Assembly: GCA_003194525.1 (NCBI GenBank)
Contig: NBIV01000013.1
Coordinates: 248,001 to 312,000 of the forward strand
DNA: 64,000 bases
Direction: 5' to 3'
From: Gracilariopsis chorda
Lineage: Eukaryota > Rhodophyta > Florideophyceae > Gracilariales > Gracilariaceae
Shown here: piece by piece, positions 40,065 to 49,668 of the stretch
Layout of the letters: each line of letters opens with the position of its first letter
Numbering within the stretch: position 1 is the stretch's first letter
Translations under genes and position numbers: made by a program
Notes under the pieces: model-generated
Databases searched by the model: none
What the model saw: the letters and a program-made list of their open reading frames with translations, nothing else
What the model was told of the DNA's origin: nothing

Positions 40065-40595
40065 ATGCCTCGCCGCACTTCCCGCCCTAGCGGCGGACGC
40101 CGCCCAGCACCCGCCCGAGGCCCTGCTCGCGCTCCAACGCGATCCGCATCAACTCGCTCCCGCCCCGCCCCTCCACCAGCCCAAACTCGTGCCAAATCCA
40201 CTGCCCCACCGCCGCAAAAGGCTACCGCGGCACCACCACCAGCGCCGGCTCAACCCGCCCAGCAGGGTTCAGCAATGGGTGGCTTCATGGCAAATGTGGC
40301 ATCTACTGGTATGGGAGTAATGGCTGGTCGTGCCATGGATCGCGCTTTCTTTGGCGGTGGTTCAGCACCGGCGCCAGAGTACGCTCCAGAAGCTGAAAGC
40401 CCAGCTGCTCCGTATGAGGTAACTACTGATGAGCAACTCCCGGATAGTGTTTGCGCACGAGAGATCTCGGAGTTCAAGAAGTGTATGGAGAGAAATGGTT
40501 CGGACATATCTGCCTGCCAGTGGAATATTGATGTTCTTGCGGCGTGTCAAAGACAGCAACAGGAGCTTGGCTTTGCTAATGCAGGCCGCTTGTAA
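40065..40595 (+). CDS. CHCHD2/CHCHD10/Mix17-type twin-Cx9C protein
   Basis: Mitochondrial intermembrane-space protein imported by the Mia40 disulfide relay. The 176-residue product has an N-terminal Arg/Pro/Ala-rich region (MPRRTSRPSGGRRPAPARGP) serving as presequence, a central hydrophobic glycine-rich helix (MGGFMANVASTGMGVMAGRA, AMDRAFFGGG) conserved in CHCHD2/10, and a C-terminal CHCH domain with Cys130, Cys140, Cys151 and Cys161 in a perfect Cx9C-Cx9C arrangement. Length and order match the family (human CHCHD2 151, CHCHD10 142). Codon use in the first 70 residues is strongly GC-rich because of Pro/Ala/Arg. Single exon. Confidence 0.93.
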   Translation: MPRRTSRPSGGRRPAPARGPARAPTRSASTRSRPAPPPAQTRAKSTAPPPQKATAAPPPAPAQPAQQGSAMGGFMANVASTGMGVMAGRAMDRAFFGGGSAPAPEYAPEAESPAAPYEVTTDEQLPDSVCAREISEFKKCMERNGSDISACQWNIDVLAACQRQQQELGFANAGRL

Positions 40596-41263
40596 CGATT
40601 TTGAGGGCTTTGCCTAGTTGCGAAATGTTAATTCCTTACTGGGATGTATCTGATCACAACTCCGACGAACAACCACCTATGACGTCTTTCGTGTTAAGAT
40701 CGGCTGCGTGCGGAACTACCGCCTGCATTTGGAGCCCTTATCAACATGATATTCTTAATAATAAAGGAATTGTGAAGTAGGCTGCGAAAAGTTGCGGGCG
40801 CGATCATATCTGCTGCTGTGGGCTGGGTGTCTTCATCAAAGAGGGTAGACTTCAGAGATATACATTAAACGGTTAGAGCCAGACGTCACGAATAGAATGT
40901 GGTTTAAGTTCGCTGTTCAGTGCGAACGATGCATCTGTGTCGCATCCCAGACTATTGCGTATCTGCTGTGCACTGGCATTCCCAATACGTGCCAAGGAAA
41001 ACGGGAGCGTCTGTCCGACCGAGAGCCATGACATTGAGGGTATCACGTTCCATGTAGACACCTTCATTGCCTCAAAACAAGGAAGTTTTGAAGATCGGCT
41101 GTACATCTAGAACAACTTCAAACAATGAAGGCGATCAAGAACCTCATATGCCCCTTGAAAGGTCAAAACCCGACAATATGCCTGCCGTTTTCATACCCTA
41201 TTATCGACTCTCTAAGCTACGGATGGCACCTTGGTAACGTTTTCATTATGAAAAGGTACCAAC

Positions 41264-41975
41264 TGTACTCTTTCTTCTTCTTCTTTATTGGAGACAACAG
41301 TTTTCTATTACTAAGCCGAAGGAGAGCTTTCAGTAAAAGCTTTCTCTTTTCAGGAAGGCCAAGAACTTCTGTGGCTCATGTCGGATAAACTGCTGCATAC
41401 TTTCCTTGCACTTCCTTGTGAGACCAGCTAACAACTCTCTACGGGCCGCATTTGTCCGAGGGCATCGATAAACGACATGCTCACAGTCTTTCTTCACGTT
41501 CGTTCCATAGTCACATCCGAGCGTTCTGTTTTCAAGAAATGTCGCCACAGGATGCAGGGTAGAAACGTGTTAACGGTACTCTTTAAAATGAAAACTGAAA
41601 CCACAATGAAGAAGAAGAAAACTGAAGGGCACAGAGCAATTCTTATCTTGAAATAGCTGTCTTCTGGAACACTAAACTTTATCCTCATCAAACACCCGGC
41701 ATTAGGCTCCACATTCCTCTGCAGCCTACTTTCTCAATGCATAAGTAATCCGTCAACTGTTGCTGAAAGAGATCAGAGGTCATAATAAAATGGAAGTTTT
41801 GGAATCGCGTTGTATGTTGTGGGCTCGCTAGATCGTATTCCAATGTTCTGCTGACCCGGGATGTCTCTAAAAGCGACCAGGCAGTCGGCAGACCGACGGC
41901 CCTGAGCGACCTGGGTGGCACTGTCCAGAAAAGGCCCCCGCTAAGCTGTGCGAAACGGTAGGCACGACGCACGCG
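41264..41975 (-). mobile_element. Degraded non-LTR (LINE) retrotransposon 3' end
   Basis: On the minus strand the end of a reverse-transcriptase ORF is visible in pieces: RFAQLSGGLFWTVPPRSLRA (41972 downward) resembles the SGAFLxAxPS block downstream of LINE RT, and 41548-41330 reads KKDCEHVVYRCPRTNAARRE and KFLAFLKRESFY, the typical zinc-knuckle HxxxxCPxxxxxR end. A frameshift and an inserted tail-like sequence (near 41600) separate them. After the stop comes a short 3' untranslated stretch and an A/G-rich tail at 41264-41290 (AATAAAGAAGAAGAAGAAAG). The reading frame is broken, so the element is dead. Confidence 0.65.
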
Positions 41976-42689
41976 CTTCCCGGAAGATCTTGCCAGCCTT
42001 TCCCTGAATTTTCCCGGAAGGGTCAGGAGTTTCCTACGGAAACTGAGACGGCAGTCTTACCTCGCGCAGCATCTCAGCATCGCGTGGATAATGGAAGAAA
42101 ACAGGCCCGCCCGTACAAGGATCTGAATTGTTTTACAGGGTTTTTACGGAACTTGCGACAGGATTGAAGAAAAGCACGTGTGTTAGGTCGGTTCAACTAC
42201 CCGAAATCGCCAAGGATAAAGAGGAAAGCGTGGGTAGAACGTCGTTAGTGCTTCTAGACGACGAAAACGAGGCACATTGGAATCCGCCTTGTCGTGGTGT
42301 GCCCCTTAGCTGACGTCCTCTAGTGGAAAGGGAAGGAATAGCAGAGAAAAGAATGGAAAAGGCGAGCAGCGTCAGAACGAATGGATCCGATCTCGGGTCT
42401 TCCCGTAGAAGCTTGGTGCTGATCTTTCCATGTTCCGAAATAGTAGCTAGTGAGCGCAACACGGCTGCTGCCAGGTGAGAGCAAGCAGCAGTCATCGGCT
42501 ACATTCCAGCGACATGAATAGAGATTGGTACTACGGGACAGAGAAAATCTTTCTTTCCGAGGAGCTTTAAGTACATAGAGTTTAGCATGCTAGACGAAGA
42601 AAAGCTCCCCTGTAGTGTTAGATTCTACCACAATGCCGTAATCAGTTGATGTGTGCCCAGAAAATACAATGTTCTGCTGGAGCTAACGA

Positions 42690-42750
42690 AGTAACTTCGT
42701 AAAGCGGTTCTCTCTTTTCAAAAAGGCCGGGCACTTCGCCCTGTCTTATA
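42690..42750 (-). mobile_element. Short LINE 3'-end fragment
   Basis: The minus strand reads AKCPAFLKRENRFTK, similar to the KFLAFLKRESFY C-terminus of the element at 41264-41975. Too short to be sure. Confidence 0.3.
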
Positions 42751-43449
42751 TATCCCTTTTGGTGCTGACAATTGGACAATGACTTCAGTGAGAAATGTAG
42801 TCCCATGTGTGCGTATGTGTTTTTTCAAGGACTGGAGTCCCTAATTCCGTAGCCGCCGTAGGGGTTCATCCAGAAAAAGCCCCTTCTCTCGTTAGACATA
42901 AAAGCAACTTGTCTGACCATGTTTGGACTATTGATTCGACGTTAAGTCCTTGCCTTTCCGGAAGAGGCAGTTCTTTCCGTCGTAATGCAGCTCTATGGCG
43001 ACATCATAGAACTACGCGAACTCCCAGGCAGTCCAAGAAACTTGGAAGTCCGAACGCAGCTTTCACTCCGTTCAGACAAGTGAAGCACCTTGTCAACAAT
43101 CATAAACACATTGAAGAGAGTGAAGAGAGAGGAGTTTCTTTAATAGAATTCCACTCTACCTTTACGGTGTTTTCGAAATTAGAGACGAGCATTGCACAAA
43201 GCAAAATATCTGGGAGATACAGTATTTCTAAAGGGAAGGAGGTACGGGTTAGAGCTTTACGCTCTCGTATTTCAGCACTGGATATTTCCCGGCCACGATT
43301 CCACCCTCCGCAGTATGTGAAGCGAAGGACTACTCTACATGAAAGCCGGACACAGACATAACTTCGACTTACTACGGGCACTTTGAACAGTCTGCAGCAG
43401 CCATCTGCGCAACCAGGCTTTCGATCAGGAGAACAACGGAACGCTGAAA

Positions 43450-43824
43450 ATGGTTAGCACCAAGTCGACAGCGTTTACAATCAATTCCTTTCCAAGTTCT
43501 CGAGAATTGAGAACTCAACCAGTCGTATGCTCGTTGGATTCTTCACCAAAAAGTCCAAGAGTTCTCATAGAATATTGCACGGGCTGTCGCTGGGGACTTC
43601 GAGCTGCGTGGATGGCACAAGAGCTCCTCGTCACCTTCGAGAAAGAACTTGGGGAGGTGGCACTCAGACCAGGGTCAGAATCAGGGGTTTTCAATGTGTG
43701 GGTTGATTCACAGCAGGTGTGGAACAGAAAAGAGTCACACCGATTTCCAGAACTGAAAGAGATCAAACGCGCTGTGCGAGACATTGTTGAGCCCGAAAAA
43801 TCGCTGGGACACAGCGATAAGTGA
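43450..43824 (+). CDS. Rdx/SelW-like thioredoxin-fold protein
   Basis: A 124-residue protein of the Rdx family (SelW/SelT/SelH-related). Residues 38-115 contain VLIEYCTGCRWGLRAAWMAQ with the redox motif CTGC (Cys43, Cys46; no selenocysteine), ELGEVALRPGSESGVFNVW, and KESHRFPELKEIKRAVRD. The RWxLRAAWMAQELL and GEVALRP phrases are those of bacterial SelW-like proteins, in which the eukaryotic CxxU is CxxC. The first 36 residues (MVSTKSTAFTINSFPSSREL) are hydroxylated without acidic residues and could be an organelle presequence. Bacterial or organellar ancestry is possible. Single exon, isolated in a repeat-rich stretch. Confidence 0.85.
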   Translation: MVSTKSTAFTINSFPSSRELRTQPVVCSLDSSPKSPRVLIEYCTGCRWGLRAAWMAQELLVTFEKELGEVALRPGSESGVFNVWVDSQQVWNRKESHRFPELKEIKRAVRDIVEPEKSLGHSDK

Positions 43825-44821
43825 GCAAAAGTAGAAGTTACATCTGAATACGTTAAGGGGAAGTTCCTTCGGGTTTCTATTGCACAGAAGGGCACAAAGG
43901 GTGAGGGCTTCTGTGCAGCTACAACAATGGCAAACCCCATGCCTCTTTCAACCGATGTCGTAATGACGGCTTCCTCGTCCAGTGTAAAACAATATCGCGG
44001 TGCACTGAAGGTCGCCACGATGGATTATCTAGATGCCCTCAGAACAGTATTTACGGCGTATTGTGTTCATATCCAATAACTTGTAATCTGAATAAAGACG
44101 TCTGGCATAGGCTGGAAGAACTGCTTGTTCTTTAACAATGGGAACAAACCGATTATCTGCTTACTCGAGCAGTTTGCACCATATGGTTCCTGACAAAGAA
44201 AGCTATCTCGGTTTTGGATTGAAATTGAATTTTACTATTCATGCACAGTGTGAGAAGCCGGAACAAAGATATTTAACACGGTAAGCCTCTCATCTCTCTG
44301 TGAATAAAGGGAACGGAGCGTCAGACTGCAAAGGTTGGCGACCCGAGAAGCCCAGTTTCCTGTTCTTTCGCGTCATTAGACACTCTGCCAACTGGTCGAG
44401 AATTAGAACTGGAGAAGGAATCGTTGTGGGATAGTTTAACGCAGTTTACTGCTTTGGGGTTGCTGTTTCAGGCGAGGCACGCTAGCACGAAGGCCTATGG
44501 TGGGTAGACTATCCTATGAACCGGTATCTCCTGCTGCGAACTCATTGGAGACGCTCTGACGCTTCTACAAGACGTTTTCAAATAATCGGGAAAATCACAA
44601 TCCACGTGGCACGAGCAGCGTTACCAGGGACAGCTGTCCCGGAGTCCCAGAGGCAATGCATCACACACAGGTCCACATGTACACTTTGAAGCATTGGCAA
44701 TGATTTCGCACCCACTTCGACAATAGCGGTTCGCTGCCCGGTGCACCACAAGCTATTGCCGTACACACCAGCGCGGGCTTTCAATCTCCGCGCGCAATAC
44801 AATCCTCGTTGTCTCACCATC
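43825..44821. other. Intergenic, 1.0 kb
   Basis: Between the Rdx-like gene and ATP synthase subunit d. The 81-codon minus-strand frame at 44578-44823 is a shadow with no motif. The terminal part should carry the promoter for subunit d. Confidence 0.45.
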
Positions 44822-45394
44822 ATGATCGTTTCCTCCGTCTTGCGCGGAGTGCTTCGTTCGCGTGCTCCAATCCTTCATACTGCTCGTCGATCCTACGCAG
44901 CTGCCACTACAAAAGAGAACGAGATTCAGTCCTTCGATCCCAGCCAATGGTTTCCCCAATTTTCTGACACTGCCGTTCGTTCCGAGCTCTCCAAGATACG
45001 CGACATCGAGTCCGAGCTTATGCAAGCGCTCGACGTGAAGGAAGTTCCGATCGATTGGGAGCAGTGGAACATCCAAATCAAGTATCCTGGCCTTGTTGAC
45101 GAGCTCAAGTCCCTGTACGAAGCTACTCCTGTGCCAGACATTGCAGAGACTAAAAAAGCTATCGACGACGAAATCGAGGCTGTTTTCCAGCCCATCATTG
45201 AGGAGTTTTCGAAAATGGCGAAGGAGGCAGAAGCTGAAACGGCCGAACTTGAGAAGAGATGCGAAGAGATTACATACCTACGGGATAACATCGCCAATCT
45301 AACCGTTGATGAGTTCCTCGACAAGTATCCGGCTGTCAAGAAAAGTATTGAGGACGACATTGCCAATAACAGGTGGTTTGTGCGCGATTCTTAA
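44822..45394 (+). CDS. Mitochondrial ATP synthase subunit d
   Basis: Peripheral-stalk subunit of F1Fo ATP synthase on the mitochondrial inner membrane. The 190-residue precursor (Met at 44822; the frame opens at 44741) starts with a presequence MIVSSVLRGVLRSRAPIL and HTARRSYAA. The mature part has PIDWEQWNIQIKYPGLVDEL, matching the plant subunit d block PIDWxxY...LVD, then YEATPVPDIAETKKAIDDEI, a long acidic helix, and the plant-like ending LTVDEFLDKYPAVKKSIEDD and NNRWF. This is the plant rather than animal type, supporting an archaeplastid or related host. Single exon. Confidence 0.9.
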   Translation: MIVSSVLRGVLRSRAPILHTARRSYAAATTKENEIQSFDPSQWFPQFSDTAVRSELSKIRDIESELMQALDVKEVPIDWEQWNIQIKYPGLVDELKSLYEATPVPDIAETKKAIDDEIEAVFQPIIEEFSKMAKEAEAETAELEKRCEEITYLRDNIANLTVDEFLDKYPAVKKSIEDDIANNRWFVRDS

Positions 45395-47224
45395 TGCCGT
45401 AGTGCACTCAGCGTTTCTGAACCTGCGTATTAGTGCACAAGAGCACCGTTTCACGCGTCTGTATACAATCGATGCCAACTTCCCTTGGCGGTTCGGTGTT
45501 TGAAGATTTGGACTACGCGATTCTTTTTGCGACCTTCGTTCCCTGAACCGTTGGTGCTATTCGCACAGACAAATAAATCACCTCACACCCTAATATCTAA
45601 TAGTTGTGCATACAACGACCATCATTCTTTTAACAACGACGAGAACTGAATGCCTTATCTAGGCATGAGCGCGAGCGCAAATTGTTTAAACTATGTTCTA
45701 CAACCTATGGCTAAAATGTGATGCATCACACCGGGCGCGCAGAAAAGAAGGCCCGGGCTTCCCTTCCCTCAGTTCTTCGCTGAGCAGATGTCCAAAATCG
45801 TACCATGCACTATTCTTGAACAAGAGAGACTGGTTGCTTGTAAATGCTGCAGAAAGATGGAGGATGTTGGTCCTTTCTCCTTATGTTGTCCAACAACCCC
45901 CAGTACTTTCCGACAAGACCAACCATTGTTCATCGAAAGGAAAGGTCCGAGCGTTGATGGATGGTTAGACATTGACCAAAGAGGGGTTCTGGCATCCTTT
46001 AAACGAGAGAGCTCCCTCACAACAGAACCCGTGCTAACATGTAGAAGTGAGACGTCCGGCACCCACGTTATGGATACCGAAGTATTCGTTCATTGCATAC
46101 ATGCATGCTTGCTTGGGCTATGTTTCAGGTCTGCAATCCGAAGACCGAATACAAAGTGAACGCATGGACAAGAGAATGTTGCACGCGTAGCCAGTTTGCT
46201 CCTGCTGTGGCTCACTCTTTGCCAACATATAAAACCAGGTCTGCTTCTCCTAACGAACACAACGTTAACCAAGGCTGACAAAAGGCTGAAACTGAATTTC
46301 TGGACGTAAAGGCTTAGAGACTGAGGCAATGTCGACCTGTTGTTAGCAATGGTACCCTTGGTATCGTATTTCCCGTCAGTTGTAATGGCAGAGTCTACAT
46401 CTCCCGAATACGTCCTTCGCCTTGAAAGGTTAGAAGCTGTTCGAGCATTATGAACATTTGTTCTTGATTGGGAGCAGATCCCCGAAACAAACTTCCATTT
46501 GCTTCATGTGTGCTTGTTGGTCTTGTATAGGGAGCAGCCTCGACGTAGTAAGAATGTAGACAATCTAGCCTTTCCGGCCCATAGGTGTTCTCTGAATTAG
46601 AAAAGACAGGATACGGTACAGGATGTGGTTGAGCGTTTCAAAAAGAGTAGCGCCGTTCCCGGAGCAACACGGGCGAACAGCTGTACTTTCCTATGATGTC
46701 AGTATGCCCATCTGGGGCCGGATTATATCGTGAACCCGAACAGCAGACGAAGAAGGATCTCCATGATCCAAGCTCGCTTTCGGGGAGGCCTATGAATTCC
46801 ACAGCCCTTCGGATTGCTGAAATGCTTCTCCGGCGTAAATTTTTTGGGATAACGTGCCTGGAGTAGCCCACCCAAACTGCCACAGTTACGCATTACGCAT
46901 TCCTGCGGACCAAGAGCGTAGACCTAATGCGCACGAAACCAGTTCGAACGCAGAGCTTGAAAAGGAGTCGATGCCTTGATGGCATGATTGATTACCTGTT
47001 CTTACAGTGTATCTCCACATGCTTCGTGTGATGGCGAAGATTTAAGATTCGAGAATGTGAGCTGTGACCGACACGCCACCTTGTCTCCTTGAAACGGACT
47101 AGTTCCACCCGACAAAGTGATCTTGTAAATTGATGTTTGTCGGAGAATCTTGTCTGCTCAGTATCAGTCTGCCCCTTCCCGAATCCCTATAAAGCATTGA
47201 GAGTTCGGACTAAGAGGGCTTGAC
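45395..47224. other. Repeat-rich spacer with retroelement traces, 1.8 kb
   Basis: A minus-strand frame at 46638-46883 (IPKNLRRRSISAIRRAVEF, then GHTDIIGKYSCSPVLLRERR) resembles the Cys/His end of a LINE reverse transcriptase. The frames at 45769-46159 on opposite strands have no clear family. The rest holds nothing I can name; the last part should contain the F-box gene promoter. Confidence 0.4.
46638..46883 (-). mobile_element. Possible LINE reverse-transcriptase C-terminal fragment
   Basis: An 81-codon frame with a pattern like the zinc knuckle after LINE RT (CCSG....DGHTDIIGKYSC..). Weak and short; could be chance. Confidence 0.3.
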
Positions 47225-48838
47225 ATGTCAGAATCCTTAACATTGAAACACAGACTTTGTTACACAACTGTCAGTATTATTGTCGACGAAGGAATGGAAA
47301 GGTGTCTCTCTAGCGAAAACTCATGGACGCGGGCATTTAAACGTCGTCGTACAACATGGATGTCCAATGTAGCGTTACGTTCCTACACAGAATACCGTCT
47401 TCTGGACCTGAGCGATGACGTCCTCTCTGTGATCATGAAGCGTCTTCTACCACGTACTAAAGTGCTGCGAGGTCGCTCTTTTGCTTCATACCGCGACGTT
47501 GTCAACCTGGCGTTCACCTGCCGCCGCTTGGCCAACATCTTTCGACTAGTTCGCGAGGTGCCGTCTGAAGTGGATGGATTGTTCGATCAAGTTCTACTCG
47601 GCCCTTCCACAGACGGGCTCTTACGATATCCTTCTCCAGCTGAAGCACCATTCTTTCGAAATTTGATAGGAGATTGCGGCGTTGAGCTTCGAAAGCTTTG
47701 CCTCCCTTGCCTTTCGTCCGTGGAGATTAGCCCGCTCGTGAATCTCGTGGTCTCTATCTGCGTTCAGTTACGCGCTCTTCGACTCACCGACGCAGGCGCA
47801 TTGTCAGAGGAAGCGGTAGAACAACTGACGTCTTCATCCATAAGCACTCTTCGGGTTTTTCGACCCAGTGTCCAAACCCTCCGCAAGCTAGCCAAGTCCG
47901 GAGATCAGTGCCACACATTCTGGATATGTGGGGTTTCGGAACACTTCTTTACCGAACAAACCAGAAAATTTATCCAAGAAAGTCCAACGCTGCTTTGTAA
48001 TCGTGATAAACCCGGCGGGTTGAAATTTAGGCTGAAGACTGGAGAAGGGAATGTATTGAGAGCTGTTTGTCCTTTGCTTATTCAACGACACCCCTTTGTA
48101 GAATATATATACAAAGATGAGGACAAAAGTGTTATCGAGCCACGACTGACGATTCGGTGCCCCCGCATTTCAAGATGGGCACTTTCAAAGAACGAGAATT
48201 CTTCAGTGGTGGACATACCTGCGGCTTTCAAAGGCATTCCTGTTCGGCTCACTCTGCAATCTCTCAACCAAATTGAAGAATATCTTAGAGCCGAGAAGAG
48301 TGTGAAGGAACAGGTGAAGAAGAACTTCGAAAACCTTGTCTTCATCGACATAGGATTCGAGTTCGGCAGCGAGGCGTCTGGCCTGAAAGTATGCGAATGT
48401 CTGCTGGACATACTTAATTCTGAGAACAACCGTTTGTACCTTCTCAACATTTCTCGCGAGTTTGTTGCCCTGGGGCACCATCCGGTTGTTGTCGATCTCT
48501 TGAAAAGGACGAAGCAGCTCAGGAAGATACATCTGGGTGATTTTAGCACGGAACAGAGAAGTGGTCAGGCAATGGATGGACTGAGAGACGATCTCTTTTT
48601 GGATCGGCTTCCGATGTTTGTCGACCGTCTCCAGGAGCATTGCAAATCGTTGCAGACGCTAAACATGAGCACGTGCTTTCAAGTGTTTCCTTTCGAGAAA
48701 CGGCAGGCTCTGCGACCAAAAATAGAAAACGCTTTGCATCGTCTCTCAGAATATGAAAGCGGTGCAGAAGCCGTTAATGTTGATGGTCTTAGGAGAGCAC
48801 TTTGGAGGTGGTTAGACCGCGTTAATTTAAAACAGTAG
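47225..48838 (+). CDS. F-box-like protein, 537 residues
   Basis: Residues 58-108 contain an F-box-like motif: YRLLDLSDDVLSVIMKRLLP, then RDVVNLAFTCRRLANIFRLV, the LPxxxxxxIxxxLxxxDLxxxxxVCRxW pattern with usual spacing after a short insert. The rest carries degenerate leucine-rich stretches (LRALRLTDAGALSEEAVEQL, LLNISREFVALGHHPVVVDL, LRKIHLGDFST) and no other domain. It would act as a substrate adaptor of an SCF ubiquitin ligase through Skp1. The start at 47225 adds about 40 residues before the basic AFKRRRTTW; a later start at 47294 (MERCLSS) is possible. Single exon. Substrate unknown. Confidence 0.7.
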   Translation: MSESLTLKHRLCYTTVSIIVDEGMERCLSSENSWTRAFKRRRTTWMSNVALRSYTEYRLLDLSDDVLSVIMKRLLPRTKVLRGRSFASYRDVVNLAFTCRRLANIFRLVREVPSEVDGLFDQVLLGPSTDGLLRYPSPAEAPFFRNLIGDCGVELRKLCLPCLSSVEISPLVNLVVSICVQLRALRLTDAGALSEEAVEQLTSSSISTLRVFRPSVQTLRKLAKSGDQCHTFWICGVSEHFFTEQTRKFIQESPTLLCNRDKPGGLKFRLKTGEGNVLRAVCPLLIQRHPFVEYIYKDEDKSVIEPRLTIRCPRISRWALSKNENSSVVDIPAAFKGIPVRLTLQSLNQIEEYLRAEKSVKEQVKKNFENLVFIDIGFEFGSEASGLKVCECLLDILNSENNRLYLLNISREFVALGHHPVVVDLLKRTKQLRKIHLGDFSTEQRSGQAMDGLRDDLFLDRLPMFVDRLQEHCKSLQTLNMSTCFQVFPFEKRQALRPKIENALHRLSEYESGAEAVNVDGLRRALWRWLDRVNLKQ

Positions 48839-49668
48839 AAAGCATTGTGGAATGACTTGGAGCATCTTATTCATTCCGAGTTCCGTGCCAGAACACACAA
48901 TAAGACGTACCCCTCGTAGATATCCATAAATCAATCCTACTGCCTTTCTTACACAAAGTTGTACTTATCTCCTTAACGATGAGTCAAAACGATGCGTTTC
49001 AAATCGCAACGGAGAACCCCAGATATCCTTCGCCCTCGGACACACCGAGTCCGCCTTCTCATGGTGTGTCTGACTCCGTCACGTAATTTAATGTTCGGAG
49101 CGAAAAGCGCGGGTCTCCAACGGAGATCAGGGACTTCCAAGGTTCAGGGCGATGGACCATATCTCTTAGGGTCGAGCATTGTGGTAAAGTAGTGGGGGAA
49201 AGCACAAGGGTAGGTGGCTCTACCATCGGTTAGGATCGCTACCCCGGGTACAGTATCTACGAAGGGTAGGAGCAAGATATCGTAAAAATCTTGCAAATTC
49301 TGTGATCTATTGCAGGGGTTCTTGGCATACGGTTCAGGATTGATCCGTTGTATGACACAGGGTTGGCGATCGCTAGTCATTTCGGTTTTTGCGCCAAAAT
49401 GCAGCATCTGCTAGCATACCCTTCCTATACACAGCTCTGTCACAGCGAAATTGGCTTCTGGAAGGGGAAAACCAGATATACGAAGCAAGCCTTAAGTCCG
49501 ATACCGTGCCTACTCCCAAAAGTACAATCTCCAATATCGTGTATTGCTCCTTGCCCCAGAGTGGCAAGAGATATCTCTCTATCTGTGAAAGAGATACCTC
49601 GGTGTAAAGGGACAGAGAATGAGCTTTATTTCGAGTTGTCATTGCGAAGTGTCAAAGGTGTACTTCCC
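48839..49668. other. Intergenic with dispersed repeat, upstream of EFTUD2
   Basis: Positions about 49038-49140 share sequence with about 56028-56115 (both have a GGTGTG-CTGA-TCCG stretch and a GTCTCCAACGGA or GATCTCCAACGGA stretch). The EFTUD2 frame stays open upstream to 49348 but that part has no EFTUD2 homology. Confidence 0.45.

Larger units (their letters stand above)
40596..43449. other. Repeat-rich spacer, 2.9 kb
   Basis: Contains the degraded non-LTR retrotransposon annotated at 41264-41975 and a short related fragment at about 42690-42750. A 184-codon plus-strand frame (42807-43361) is the longest frame without a match; it is basic, Ser/Arg-rich, has no motif, and overlaps a minus-strand frame, so I do not call it. 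No tRNA recognised. Confidence 0.45.

Noticed and set aside
42807..43361. 184-codon plus-strand frame
   Set aside because: Longest unexplained frame, but basic Ser/Arg-rich, without motifs and overlapping a minus-strand frame in repeat-rich DNA.
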